Positions 8,450-16,804 of a DNA stretch of 64,000 bases are shown here, one piece after another. Source of the DNA: CAVVKW01 sp963761705 (GTDB taxonomy: Bacteria; Verrucomicrobiota; Verrucomicrobiia; Chthoniobacterales; JAATET01); contig CAVXHK010000001.1 in assembly GCA_963761705.1 (NCBI GenBank), positions 434,001 to 498,000 of the forward strand. The letters run 5' to 3'. The first letter of the stretch is position 1. Each line of letters opens with the position of its first letter. Position numbers and translations under genes: made by a program. The notes beneath the pieces were generated by a model. That model did not search any database and had not been told where the DNA came from. It was given only the letters and a program-made list of their open reading frames with translations.

Positions 8450-10387
8450 ATGCGTCGCGGTCTGGCTGGGAGCGAAAAGACTTCCACCGTATTCCCCCAA
8501 AATCAAGGGCCGAGGCGAAGGGAGCGGCGTCGGTTTTCGATTGAATGGCGGGCGCGAAAGGCGTTCGGTGAACGCGCTTTGGACATCCGATCACTCGCCC
8601 CCCGCATCGACCCCTGGCTGCGCCGATTCGGTGCCCTGCTCCTGGTCGTCTTCGCGTTGATTTACTACGGTCAATACTACCGATCCGATCTCAACCTCGG
8701 CGGCGAGGGCGGCACCGAGGGCGTGATCGCGATGCGCCTCAACGAGGGAGCTCTGCCGATCGTTGACACGTTTCTGGGCTACAACGTGATGTGGTTCTAC
8801 CCCATCGCCTGGCTCTTCCGCGCCGTCGGGCCGGACTACGTCGCGCTGCGAATCTACTTCTTCGCGATCTGTCTCGCGATGGCTGTCGTCGCCTTTCTCA
8901 CCGTGCGCCGAGTCACCGGGCAGGGGTGGCTCGCGGTCGGAACGGGGCTGTTGATCGTGCTGATCCCGGGGATGCTTTTTCGAAATTACATGGGATTTCT
9001 GCCCGTGCTGAACGCTTACCTTCTTCTCCAGGCGTTCGTTCTCGAGTCGCGACCCGGGCGGTCGGCCGCTTGGCGTTGGATCTGGTGGGCGTTGGCTGGT
9101 CTGGGTCTGGGCCTGACCCTGCTCGTGCGCGTCGACCTCGGTTTGTTCATCGGCGTGATCGCGACCGGTCTGGTCGTGCTCTACCCGCTGGGCGTGCGGG
9201 GCGAGTTCCGGAGGCGGCTGGTGGGGGCAGTCGCGGCGGGTGCTGTTCTCTGCTTGGGTGTCTTCGCAACGCACTTCCCCGTGTATCTCGACGCGGCGAA
9301 CCGTGGCTTCGGTGCCGAATTTCTCGGCCAATACCCGACCGAGGTGAGTCGGCTGCGGTATCAGTTCAACAAGGACGTGATGGCGGCAGCCCCCGAGCCG
9401 GCGTCCGACTGGCGGCGGGTTGCGAACCAGGCACCCGCCGCGTCCGACGGCGGCGACGTGACACGCCCCCGCGAATCGCTCGGATCGCTTTTCGAACAGG
9501 AGTCGTTTTACGACGCAGCGTTCGTGATCGCGCTCCATCTGCCGCTGGCGATCAGCGCCATCATTTTCATTTTCGCGGGAGCGGGCCTCGCCTGGGCAAT
9601 CGTCGCCCGGGACCGCGAGCGGCGTGCGTCGTCGCTCACTTGTCTGGTCACGCTTGGCTGCGCACTGACGCTGTTTCCCCAGTATTATTTCTTTCGCCCG
9701 GACACGCCGCATCTCAGCGAGTTCATGTGCCCGTTCCTGGTGGCGATGGTCTGCGCGAGCTGGCACGCGGTGCGGTGGTCGGGATCGTCCTGGGCGCTGC
9801 GGGTGCCGTCCTGGGCTTTCGTGGGCCTTTGCCTGATCGGCGAGGGTCTGTATTTTTACCACTCGTTCCCGAAGGAATCCGCCGGAACCATCGCTGCGAG
9901 CCGCAAGCGATCCCACGAGTTCATCGGCGACAACGGGGTCCGCGTCTGGCTCAAGCGCCGGGAACAAGAGCGGATCGCCGCGATCTACGAAGCGGTGTCG
10001 GTCCACTCGCAGCCCGACGACTGGGTGGTCACGTTCCCGTATTCGCCGACGATCAATTTCATGACGAACCGCCGCTCGTATCTGCGCAATCTCTACAACG
10101 ACAACGCGTCGGTGGAGTCGGAGTCGAAGTGGATCCAAAATGCTATCCGCGACATCCGCGAGAAACGCCCCGCGGTCATCGTGATCAGCGACGAGGACAT
10201 CAACCAGACGGAATACTCACGCTTCAAGAACTGGGCCGCTCCGGTCCGGGATCACGTCCGGATGAACTACGTGCTCATCGGCGTGTTCAAGGAATACGAG
10301 ATCTTCGTCCGCCCCGACCGCCTCACGCCCGACTACCAGCCCAAGGGCGGGGTGAACGCCGTGGAGATGGGGGGGCCGCAGGCTTGA
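8450..10387 (+). CDS. Polytopic membrane protein, GT-C glycosyltransferase-like
   Basis: A protein of roughly 640 residues with about ten hydrophobic segments and a soluble C-terminal region of ~170 residues. After the first membrane segment a large loop contains GGEGGTEGVIAMRLNEGALP, resembling the acidic first periplasmic loop of GT-C fold transferases that use polyprenyl-phosphate sugars. A periplasmic block (residues ~300-340) separates the two halves. The C-terminal domain (VVTFPYSPTINFMTNRRS) resembles the soluble part of such proteins. The start is uncertain: ATG 8450 is the last Met before the membrane region, and a TTG near 8579 would also keep the first transmembrane segment. Confidence 0.6.
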   Translation: MRRGLAGSEKTSTVFPQNQGPRRRERRRFSIEWRARKAFGERALDIRSLAPRIDPWLRRFGALLLVVFALIYYGQYYRSDLNLGGEGGTEGVIAMRLNEGALPIVDTFLGYNVMWFYPIAWLFRAVGPDYVALRIYFFAICLAMAVVAFLTVRRVTGQGWLAVGTGLLIVLIPGMLFRNYMGFLPVLNAYLLLQAFVLESRPGRSAAWRWIWWALAGLGLGLTLLVRVDLGLFIGVIATGLVVLYPLGVRGEFRRRLVGAVAAGAVLCLGVFATHFPVYLDAANRGFGAEFLGQYPTEVSRLRYQFNKDVMAAAPEPASDWRRVANQAPAASDGGDVTRPRESLGSLFEQESFYDAAFVIALHLPLAISAIIFIFAGAGLAWAIVARDRERRASSLTCLVTLGCALTLFPQYYFFRPDTPHLSEFMCPFLVAMVCASWHAVRWSGSSWALRVPSWAFVGLCLIGEGLYFYHSFPKESAGTIAASRKRSHEFIGDNGVRVWLKRREQERIAAIYEAVSVHSQPDDWVVTFPYSPTINFMTNRRSYLRNLYNDNASVESESKWIQNAIRDIREKRPAVIVISDEDINQTEYSRFKNWAAPVRDHVRMNYVLIGVFKEYEIFVRPDRLTPDYQPKGGVNAVEMGGPQA

Positions 10388-10415
10388 GCCAGCCAGCACC
10401 GCTCAAAACCAAAAT

Positions 10416-10439
10416 GGGCCGCACCTCGCGGTGCGGCCC
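10416..10439 (-). terminator. Intrinsic terminator of acpP
   Basis: A perfect 10-bp stem (10416-10425 with 10430-10439) closes a 4-nt loop. Read on the minus strand it is followed by ATTTTGGTTTTG, a T-rich tract suited to factor-independent termination. It lies 27 bp beyond the acpP stop. On the plus strand the bases after the stem are not T-rich, so it probably serves acpP rather than the convergent membrane-protein gene. Confidence 0.75.
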
Positions 10440-10465
10440 GTCAGATCGATTGATCGAATCCAGCG

Positions 10466-10711
10466 TTACTTGTTAACGCGCTCTTCGATGTAGGTGTTCA
10501 CGTTGCCAACGGTCTGGAGCTTCTCCGCGTCTTCGTCCGGAACTTCCACGTTGAACTCTTCTTCGAAAGCCATCACGAGTTCGACGGTGTCAAGGGAGTC
10601 GGCACCGAGGTCTTCGATGAACGAAGCGGACGGGGTGACCTGCTCGGGAGTGACGCCGAGCTGCTCGACGATGATATCTTTAACTTTTTCTTCGATGGAT
10701 TTTTCGGACAT
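10466..10711 (-). CDS. acpP: Acyl carrier protein
   Basis: An 81-residue acidic protein of normal ACP length. The phosphopantetheine attachment serine is S39 in the DSL motif (GADSLDTVELVMAFEEEF). It shuttles acyl intermediates in type II fatty-acid synthesis and donates to lipid A and phospholipid synthesis. It stands alone here: no fab genes are adjacent, although fabG/fabF commonly flank acpP in other bacteria. A TTGTCA/TATCTG promoter and a strong hairpin terminator bracket the gene, suggesting a monocistronic unit. No clear Shine-Dalgarno sequence precedes the ATG. Confidence 0.97.
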   Translation of the reverse strand: MSEKSIEEKVKDIIVEQLGVTPEQVTPSASFIEDLGADSLDTVELVMAFEEEFNVEVPDEDAEKLQTVGNVNTYIEERVNK

Positions 10712-10743
10712 TTGCTTTGGGTTTGGTTAGTGCAGTGGGGTAG

Positions 10744-10772
10744 CAGATAGGATCGACGGCCCGCTTTGACAA
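10744..10772 (-). promoter_or_regulatory. Candidate sigma-70 promoter of acpP
   Basis: On the minus strand TTGTCA (10772-10767) and TATCTG (10749-10744) are separated by exactly 17 bp and lie about 33-60 bp upstream of the acpP start. The -35 matches the consensus at five of six positions; the -10 matches less well. This is a by-eye call. Confidence 0.5.
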
Positions 10773-10834
10773 CATTTATTTGTTGGCAGGGCAGAAAACG
10801 CGATCCCCAGATCCGGTCAAGCGAATTTCCCACG

Positions 10835-11407
10835 ATGAAAACAACCATTTTTGAAAAATCCACCATCCTCGATGCACCCATCGAGGCCGTCTACGCCTTC
10901 CACGAGAACCCGCATAATCTCACGAAGATCAGCCCGTCGTCGTTGCGCGTGCATCGGATCGAGGCCAATTCCGAAGCCGTCGCCGGCGAGACCTTCCGCG
11001 TCGAGGCGTCGCAGTTCCTCGTTCCGATCAAATGGCACGGCGTCTGGGACCGGGCTGAGCACCCGGTCGCGCTCTGGGATCGCGCTCTGGAATCGCCCTT
11101 CGCGCTCTTCCGACATCAGCACAATTTCGAGTCGATCGAGATCGGCGCGCGCACGCGCATGACGGACCGGGTGGAATACGCTCTCCCCGGCGGTGTGATG
11201 GGCCGGATCGTCGCCGAGACGGCCGTTCGAGCGATTCTCGGGATCACCTTCGTCGCCCGGCACGCGGCGACGCGCGACTACTTCACCGGATCGGTCATGC
11301 CCGCCCCGATCCCGTCAACCCTCAGTCGGCTCGGCGGCTGGCTCGCCACCGGGGCTGTCGTCGGCGGATTGCTCGCCTTCTTCTCCCGCAATCGGCGTGG
11401 GCGGTAG
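10835..11407 (+). CDS. SRPBCC (START-like) domain protein with C-terminal membrane segment
   Basis: A 190-residue protein. Residues 1-150 resemble the SRPBCC/polyketide-cyclase fold, which begins with a strand such as FEKSTILDAPIEAVYAFHEN and binds hydrophobic ligands in a helix-grip pocket. The C-terminus has one hydrophobic segment (WLATGAVVGGLLAFFS) followed by arginines, suggesting membrane anchoring. The ATG at 10835 begins immediately before the fold; an upstream extension to 10766 overlaps the acpP promoter and is rejected. The last 93 bp overlap the convergent BsuPI-domain gene. The ligand is unknown. Confidence 0.75.
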   Translation: MKTTIFEKSTILDAPIEAVYAFHENPHNLTKISPSSLRVHRIEANSEAVAGETFRVEASQFLVPIKWHGVWDRAEHPVALWDRALESPFALFRHQHNFESIEIGARTRMTDRVEYALPGGVMGRIVAETAVRAILGITFVARHAATRDYFTGSVMPAPIPSTLSRLGGWLATGAVVGGLLAFFSRNRRGR

Positions 11408-12058
11408 CTCCTGCTTGCCGGTCGGCGTGACCGTCGTTGTGCGGGTGTAATCGGGGTTGTCGATGAGTGACGCCTCGATCACGTAGGTTTGACCCGGGAG
11501 CATCTCGCGGGTCGCGATTTTTTCCTGATATTCGACCCGTTCGTCGGGATTGATCATCACGATGCCGTCTTCTTCGTCGAAAGCCCGGTCGTCGGACCAG
11601 CGCTCGATCACCTCGCCGTTCGGGTTCTTCACCACGATCTCGATGCGTTGGGTCGTTGGGAAGTCGAGCCGGACGAGCTTGTTCGTTTTGTTGTAGATGG
11701 TGAAATCGACGGCGATCTCCCGGCGGTCATCTAAAGAAAACTCCGCCGGGTCGATGACGAGTTTACTGCCAGTGTTTTTCTTTTCACCGGGAAGAGTCAC
11801 GGACGCGAACATTTCGGTGAAGAAGCCGGTAAACATACCGCCCGCACTTCTCTCCGAGTCCTTGTTCTGGGGGAAGGAAGCCTGTGCCCCCCGCTCCCTC
11901 TGGTTCCGACGCGGACCCTCGGCGGCATCGGGTTCGCGGACGACGAAGAAGGGACTTTCTTCGTCCGGGATGTAAGGGACGACCGATTGCTCAGTCTGCG
12001 CGGACGCCGTGAGCGAGGAAATCGCCAGCGCGAGAATGGAAAAATGGCGGCACCGCAT
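11315..12058 (-). CDS. Secreted BsuPI-like (intracellular proteinase inhibitor) domain protein
   Basis: A 247-residue protein with an N-terminal signal peptide (MRCRHFSILALAISSLTASA), a low-complexity linker, and at about residues 110-215 a beta-rich domain resembling BsuPI (FTIYNKTNKLVRLDFPTTQR, then NPNGEVIERWS and LPGQTYVIEA). BsuPI is known as a serine-protease inhibitor from Bacillus, but the same fold is common in exported proteins of unknown role. The C-terminal tail is acidic and proline/glycine rich. Its 3' end overlaps the convergent SRPBCC gene by 93 bp, so both strands are coding there. Confidence 0.7.
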   Translation of the reverse strand: MRCRHFSILALAISSLTASAQTEQSVVPYIPDEESPFFVVREPDAAEGPRRNQRERGAQASFPQNKDSERSAGGMFTGFFTEMFASVTLPGEKKNTGSKLVIDPAEFSLDDRREIAVDFTIYNKTNKLVRLDFPTTQRIEIVVKNPNGEVIERWSDDRAFDEEDGIVMINPDERVEYQEKIATREMLPGQTYVIEASLIDNPDYTRTTTVTPTGKQELPPTPIAGEEGEQSADDSPGGEPAAEPTEG

Positions 12059-12125
12059 GGTCGCTATCGGTTATCGCAGAGCGCGGGCGGTTGCAAATCC
12101 TATCCTCGTGGGCTACACCGCGACC

Positions 12126-12662
12126 ATGCATCGATTCTCCCTGCTCCTCGTCGCGTTCGCCAGCCTCGCGCTCACCGCCGGAGCCAAGAAACAGAACGCC
12201 ATCTCTCTTCGCGTCTATCCCGAGGGCGGCACCGAGGGTGGGCAATTTTCCAAGCCCATGGAGCTCATCAGCAAGAAGAAAGTCGTCAACATGGCGACGA
12301 TGCCGCTGCTCAACGAGAAGGACGTCATCTCGGCGTACGCCTTCCCGGACCCGAACGGCACGGGCACCTACGGCGCGTATTTCAAGCTGGAGCCGCACGG
12401 GATGAAGCTCCTCGAGCAGCAGACGCTTTCGCAACGCGGCACGTACCTACTCGTATTTTTCAACGGCCGCCACGTCACCGATCTCTACGTTGATCGCCCC
12501 GTGCAGGACGGAGTCTTTGCCATTCCCGCCGGTCTCACCCCGATGGAGGCCGACCTGCTCAAATACGACTTCCCCGTCATCGGCAGGGAGGGCGAGAAAC
12601 TCCCGAAGCGTCCGAAAGCGCAAAAGGAGAAAAAGGCGGCCCCGACCGCCGTGGACGCATGA
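12126..12662 (+). CDS. Hypothetical exported protein
   Basis: A 178-residue protein starting with a typical signal peptide (MHRFSLLLVAFASLALTAGA); the ATG at 12126 is chosen because it begins exactly there. The mature part is predicted to be beta-rich (ISLRVYPEGGTEGGQFSKP, GTYGAYFKLEPHG) and ends in a lysine-rich tail (KRPKAQKEKKAAP). I do not recognise the family. Its stop codon overlaps the start of the following M23 peptidase gene (ATGA), so the two are probably translated together and may act together in the periplasm. Confidence 0.7.
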   Translation: MHRFSLLLVAFASLALTAGAKKQNAISLRVYPEGGTEGGQFSKPMELISKKKVVNMATMPLLNEKDVISAYAFPDPNGTGTYGAYFKLEPHGMKLLEQQTLSQRGTYLLVFFNGRHVTDLYVDRPVQDGVFAIPAGLTPMEADLLKYDFPVIGREGEKLPKRPKAQKEKKAAPTAVDA

Positions 12663-13696
12663 GGTGGCCAACCCTCACCCTGCTCGTGGCGGCGCTGCCG
12701 GCGCCTGCTTTTGCAGCCGGTCTGCTGCTCGACTTCCCGACCGCCAATCACGAACTCGCCGAGCGGAACCCCGATCGATTCTACCAATACGTCGACCGCA
12801 ACTTCGGCGGCGAGCGGTCCCAGCCGTGGGAAGGCGGGCAGTACGGATTCGTCCGGGACCCGAAGTCCCTCGGTGGCACCACCATTTACACGCGGCTCCA
12901 CGAGGGCATCGACATCAAGCCACTGCGCCGGGACGCGTCCGGCACCCCGCTCGACCCCGTGCTCGCCGCCGCTGCCGGGACCGTCGTCTACGCGAACCGC
13001 TCGCCCAGCGGGTCGAACTACGGGCGCTACGTCGTCGTCGAGCACGTCGCGGACGGGGCGAAATACTACACCCTCTCCGCCCACCTCGCGTCCGTCGCCG
13101 TCGCGGACGGGGATCGCGTCCGCCAGGGCCAGACGCTCGGCATCCTCGGCTACTCCGGAAGCGGCCTCGACCGCACGCGCGCTCACTTACATTTCGAGTT
13201 TGCGCTCATGCTGTCCGAGCATTTCGATGGCTGGCACCACTTCGTCTACCGCGGCGACGCGAACCCGCACGGCAACTTCAACGGCCAGAACCTCGCCGGA
13301 ATCAATCCCGCCGAACTCCTCCTCGCCATCCGTGAGAATCCCGCGACGTTCAATCTCGGTCGTTTCCTCCGCGACCAGCCCGTCTACTACAAGATCGCCA
13401 TCCCGGCCTCGCCCAACTTCACGCTCCCCCGTCGCTACCCGTGGATGCTCGAAGGCGCCAACCCGAACCCTCCGACCTGGATCGTCTCGTTCACGCAAGC
13501 TGGAGTTCCCGTTCGCGTCGAACCCTACGCTGTCCGCGTCGCCGGGCCGCGCGTCCTCTTCGTCCGCGACTCGCGCATGTCGTATTCCCGAGCGACGAAA
13601 AATGTCATCACCGGTTCCGCCGGCAGCCCAGTCCTCTCCGATTCCGGCAAACGCCTCGCCGCCCTGCTCACCCAACCACCCTTCGATCCACGATGA
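12659..13696 (+). CDS. M23 family (LytM-type) metallopeptidase
   Basis: A 345-residue exported protein with a signal peptide (residues 1-20). The LytM zinc site is visible as H81-x3-D85 (HEGIDIKP), H143 (SAHL) and H177-L-H179 (RAHLHFEF). These ligands are intact, so it should be an active peptidoglycan endopeptidase or a related zinc hydrolase. After the catalytic domain (about residues 75-190) there is a C-terminal beta-rich region of ~140 residues of unknown role. The gene overlaps its neighbours by ATGA on both sides, forming a three-gene chain with a secreted protein upstream and a small membrane-anchored protein downstream. Confidence 0.88.
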   Translation: MRWPTLTLLVAALPAPAFAAGLLLDFPTANHELAERNPDRFYQYVDRNFGGERSQPWEGGQYGFVRDPKSLGGTTIYTRLHEGIDIKPLRRDASGTPLDPVLAAAAGTVVYANRSPSGSNYGRYVVVEHVADGAKYYTLSAHLASVAVADGDRVRQGQTLGILGYSGSGLDRTRAHLHFEFALMLSEHFDGWHHFVYRGDANPHGNFNGQNLAGINPAELLLAIRENPATFNLGRFLRDQPVYYKIAIPASPNFTLPRRYPWMLEGANPNPPTWIVSFTQAGVPVRVEPYAVRVAGPRVLFVRDSRMSYSRATKNVITGSAGSPVLSDSGKRLAALLTQPPFDPR

Positions 13697-14059
13697 AATC
13701 CTCCGGCACCCTGCTCGTCCTCGTCATCCTCGGCCTCGCCATCGCGTTTGGTGCGGCGACGTGGTGGCGCTACTCGGTTGACAACCCTACCTCGACCGAC
13801 GCCACGCTTGCCCGGATGGAGGGGCAATGGGTCGTCGAAGCGAAATTCCCGGTCGAAACGGATCTCAATTTCAACGTCGGCACGGGTGCCATCGTGTCGA
13901 AGCTCCAGCTTCCCGGGCCTGCGGATGACCGGGATGGTCGAGACGATTCGCGAGGATGATTCCATCGTCATCCTCCTTGACCACACGCCCCCCGACGACG
14001 CACCCGACGACGCCGTCCCAGCCGAGGTCACCATCGACTCGGCGACTTCGCCGCAATGA
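13693..14059 (+). pseudogene. Small membrane-anchored protein, frameshifted
   Basis: An ATG at 13693 (ATGA overlap with the M23 gene) opens a frame with one N-terminal membrane segment (SGTLLVLVILGLAIAFGAA) and then GQWVVEAKFPVETDLNFNVG. Near 13912-13917 (CCCGGG) the coding signal passes to the next frame, which continues as LRMTGMVETIREDDSIVILL and ends at 14059. Codon third positions stay GC-rich across the junction if the frame is switched. The two parts together would give about 120 residues. The break is a one-base indel in a C/G run, so it may be a sequence error or a recent mutation. The family is not recognised. Confidence 0.5.
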
Positions 14060-14092
14060 GGGTTGCCCGCGGAAGGCGCTAACGTCGCGAAA

Positions 14093-15766
14093 ATGAGAGA
14101 GACCCCGGCAATCCTTCCGCGACCCTCGCGTTTGTCGCGGGCCACGACGCACTGGCCCTGGCTCGCGGCAGCTCTCGGAGGCACCCTCCTCTCGCTCTCG
14201 CTCCCGCCCTTCAATCAGGCTTGGCTCTGCTGGATCGCGATCATCCCGCTCATTCTCGCCGTCTGGTTTGGCCCGCGTCCGGTTCGCCGCGTCGGGCTCC
14301 AGGCCTTCTCTCTCGGCTTTGTCTTCGGCCTCTTCTTCTTCGTCATCGCCTTCAACTGGCTCACGCACGTGACCGTCGGTGGCTGGATTCTCGTCTCCCT
14401 TTACTTCTCCCTCTACCCCGCCTGCTGGGCCCTCTTCATCGCCTCCGTCGGGCGACCCGTCACCACCGCCAACGAACCCTCCCCGTGGCTTGACTCCTTC
14501 CGCAATCTTCGCGTGACCATCGCCGGAGCGGCAGCGTGGGTCGGCCTCGAATGGATCCGAAGCGTCCTCTTCACCGGCTGGGGTTGGAACAATCTCGGCA
14601 CCGCCCTCCACGAGCAGACCGCCCTCATCCAGATCGCCGACATCACCGGCGTCGGCGGCGTTTCGTTCCTCGTGATGGCGGCAAATCTCATGGCCGTCAT
14701 CACCGTCCAGCGCCTCCGACTCGAGGTCGGGCGCCACAAGCTCCGGCCGCACTACGATTTTACCCTCACCGTCGGCCTCATCGCCGCCGCCTTCGCTTAC
14801 GGCGTCCACCACTACTACACCCCAGCGCCCGGCGAGAAGGTCACCGTCAAGATTGCCGCCGTGCAGGCAAACATCCCGCAGGACCAGAAGTGGGACGACA
14901 ACTTCGAGCGGCACATCCTCGACACCTACGAACGTCTCACGGACGTCGCCATCCTCGGTGAGCCCAATCTCCTGCTTTGGCCCGAAGCCGCCACGCCGCG
15001 CCCGCTTCTCCTCGACGAGGACATGAAGGCAATGACGCGGAAGATTTTCGAGAAATACCGAGGCGACTTCCTCCTCGGCACCGTCCATTACGACCACGCC
15101 GGCGGCTACAATTCCGCCGTCGCCCTCGCTCCTTCCGGCGCGACCCAGCTCTACCACAAGATTCACCTCGTCCCCTTTGGCGAATACGTTCCCTTCCGGC
15201 ACTCCTTCCCGCTTTTCGCTTGGATCGTCGGCCCCCTCGTCCCGAGCGACTTCACCGCCGGCACGGAACCGGTGGTTTTCACTTTGAAAACGTGGCCGAT
15301 CAAAGTTGCGCCGCTCATCTGCTTCGAGGACACCGTCGGCGATCTCACCCGGCAGTTCGCCATTCGAGGAGCGGAGCTTCTTGTCACCGTGACGAACGAC
15401 GGTTGGTTCGGTCAAAGCGGCGAGTCGCAACAGCACCTCGCCAATGCCGTCTTTCGTGCCGTCGAGACGAAGCTCCCGCTCGTGCGCGCCGCGAATACCG
15501 GCATTACCTGCTTCGTCGACCGGCTTGGTCGAGTCACCAGCGTTCTCTCCGACCCCGACACCGGCAGCACCTTTATCGAAGGGGTCCTCACCGGCGAGAT
15601 CGACGTTCCGATCAAGCCACCGCTCACGTTTTATTCCCGCTACGGCGAACTCTTTTCCATCGTTTGCTTCGTCGGCACAATTCTCTCCCTCCGCACCCGT
15701 CTCGTCCGCCACCGCAAACCTCTGGCTAGTGTTTCTCAACCCAATCCGCCACCATCCGCCCGATGA
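14093..15766 (+). CDS. lnt: Apolipoprotein N-acyltransferase
   Basis: A 557-residue inner-membrane enzyme that adds the third acyl chain to lipoproteins using a phospholipid donor. The N-terminal half has about six hydrophobic segments. The C-terminal half is a nitrilase-like domain with the catalytic triad E298 (LWPEAATP), K356 (LYHKIHLVPFGEYVP) and C410 (PLICFEDTVGDL). The ATG at 14093 is preferred over a start at 14063 because it gives a usual N-terminus. It overlaps purS by ATGA, joining lipoprotein maturation to purine genes in one transcript. Its presence implies a Gram-negative envelope with triacylated lipoproteins. Confidence 0.95.
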   Translation: MRETPAILPRPSRLSRATTHWPWLAAALGGTLLSLSLPPFNQAWLCWIAIIPLILAVWFGPRPVRRVGLQAFSLGFVFGLFFFVIAFNWLTHVTVGGWILVSLYFSLYPACWALFIASVGRPVTTANEPSPWLDSFRNLRVTIAGAAAWVGLEWIRSVLFTGWGWNNLGTALHEQTALIQIADITGVGGVSFLVMAANLMAVITVQRLRLEVGRHKLRPHYDFTLTVGLIAAAFAYGVHHYYTPAPGEKVTVKIAAVQANIPQDQKWDDNFERHILDTYERLTDVAILGEPNLLLWPEAATPRPLLLDEDMKAMTRKIFEKYRGDFLLGTVHYDHAGGYNSAVALAPSGATQLYHKIHLVPFGEYVPFRHSFPLFAWIVGPLVPSDFTAGTEPVVFTLKTWPIKVAPLICFEDTVGDLTRQFAIRGAELLVTVTNDGWFGQSGESQQHLANAVFRAVETKLPLVRAANTGITCFVDRLGRVTSVLSDPDTGSTFIEGVLTGEIDVPIKPPLTFYSRYGELFSIVCFVGTILSLRTRLVRHRKPLASVSQPNPPPSAR

Positions 15767-15993
15767 AAGCTCTCGTCACCGTCCTACCCAAGCCCACCGT
15801 CCTCGATCCGCAGGGAGCCGCCCTCGTTCCGGCGATGGAACACCTCGGTCTCAGCGGCGTCGGTCGCGTCCGCGTCGGTCGCATCATCGAGATCGACCTT
15901 GGGGAAGCCGACGAAGCTAAACTCCACGAGATCTCCCGCGACCTCTTGTCCAATCCGGTCATCGAGGACTACACGCTGGAGATCATCAGCTAA
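15763..15993 (+). CDS. purS: Phosphoribosylformylglycinamidine synthase subunit PurS
   Basis: A 76-residue protein of the PurS family (opening MKALVTVLPKPTVLDPQG, ending NPVIEDYTLEI). PurS is the small subunit that bridges PurQ and PurL in the three-part FGAM synthase, which converts FGAR to FGAM in de novo purine synthesis. Its presence shows the organism uses the split enzyme rather than the single long PurL of enterobacteria. It starts inside the lnt stop codon and is followed after 9 bp by purQ. Confidence 0.95.
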   Translation: MKALVTVLPKPTVLDPQGAALVPAMEHLGLSGVGRVRVGRIIEIDLGEADEAKLHEISRDLLSNPVIEDYTLEIIS

Positions 15994-16002
15994 AGCGCCG
16001 CG

Positions 16003-16683
16003 ATGAAACTAGCCGTCCTTCAATTCCCCGGCTCGAACTGCGACCAGGACTGCGTCCGCGCGATCCCCGCGGTCGACGGCCTCACCGCCGAGCTGCTCTG
16101 GCACAAGGAGACCAGTCTCGGCGACTTCGACGCCGTCGTCGTCCCGGGCGGCTTCTCCTACGGCGACTACCTCCGCTGTGGAGCCATCGCCCAATTTTCT
16201 CCCATCATGGCCGCCGTGAAAAAACACGCCGAAGCGGGCGGCCTCGTCATCGGCATCTGCAACGGCTTCCAGATCCTCTGCGAGACCGGCTTGCTCCCCG
16301 GGGCGCTCGTTCGTAACCGCGACCTCCACTTCATCTGCGAGCACGTCCACGTCCGCGTCGAACTCTACGACACGCCGTTCACCAAGACTTGCAAAACGGG
16401 CCAAGTCCTTCGACTCCCCATCGCCCACGGTGAAGGCTGCTACTTCGCCGACGAGGCGACGCTCGATGCGCTCGACCACAACGGCCAGGTCACCCTCCGC
16501 TACTGCGACGACCGCGGGCGCACCACCGACGGAGCTAACCCGAACGGCTCCCGCCGCAACATCGCCGGCATCACCAACGAATCCCGCAACGTCTTCGGCC
16601 TCATGCCCCACCCCGAACGAGCCTGCGACGAGACTCTTGGTAGCACCGACGGCCGCAACTTCTTCGAGAGTCTGCTGCAATGA
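16003..16683 (+). CDS. purQ: Phosphoribosylformylglycinamidine synthase subunit PurQ (glutaminase)
   Basis: A 226-residue class I glutamine amidotransferase that supplies ammonia to PurL. The triad is visible as nucleophile C86 (GLVIGICNGFQIL) and H203/E205 (MPHPERA). The opening MKLAVLQFPGSNCDQD is typical of PurQ. It lies between purS and purL in the expected order; a 121-bp gap with small hairpins precedes purL. Confidence 0.97.
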   Translation: MKLAVLQFPGSNCDQDCVRAIPAVDGLTAELLWHKETSLGDFDAVVVPGGFSYGDYLRCGAIAQFSPIMAAVKKHAEAGGLVIGICNGFQILCETGLLPGALVRNRDLHFICEHVHVRVELYDTPFTKTCKTGQVLRLPIAHGEGCYFADEATLDALDHNGQVTLRYCDDRGRTTDGANPNGSRRNIAGITNESRNVFGLMPHPERACDETLGSTDGRNFFESLLQ

Positions 16684-16689
16684 GGTGCC

Positions 16690-16796
16690 CACGAGAAGGC
16701 GCGAACGCGCTAAGGGATGAGTGTCTATCCTCACGCCTTCGCGTGAGAACCCGGTATTTGTATCGCTCTTCACGCCCTCTCGCCTTCGCGTGAGAA
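16690..16796. repeat. Short repeats and hairpins in the purQ-purL gap
   Basis: The spacer holds two near-identical copies of CGCCTTCGCGTGAGAA (about 16734-16749 and 16781-16796). The first lies within a small perfect hairpin, TCACGC-CTTC-GCGTGA (16731-16746). A segment near 16690-16709 (ACGAGAAGGCGCGAACGCGC) is an approximate reverse complement of the second copy. The unit looks like a REP-type palindrome. It could tune purL expression or be selfish DNA; no ORF is present. Confidence 0.45.
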
Positions 16797-16804
16797 AAGA
16801 ATTC

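Noticed and set aside
13871..15739. 622-residue antisense ORF opposite lnt
   Set aside because: It mirrors lnt codon periodicity, has no family motifs and is a GC-rich antisense artefact; lnt has a complete catalytic triad.
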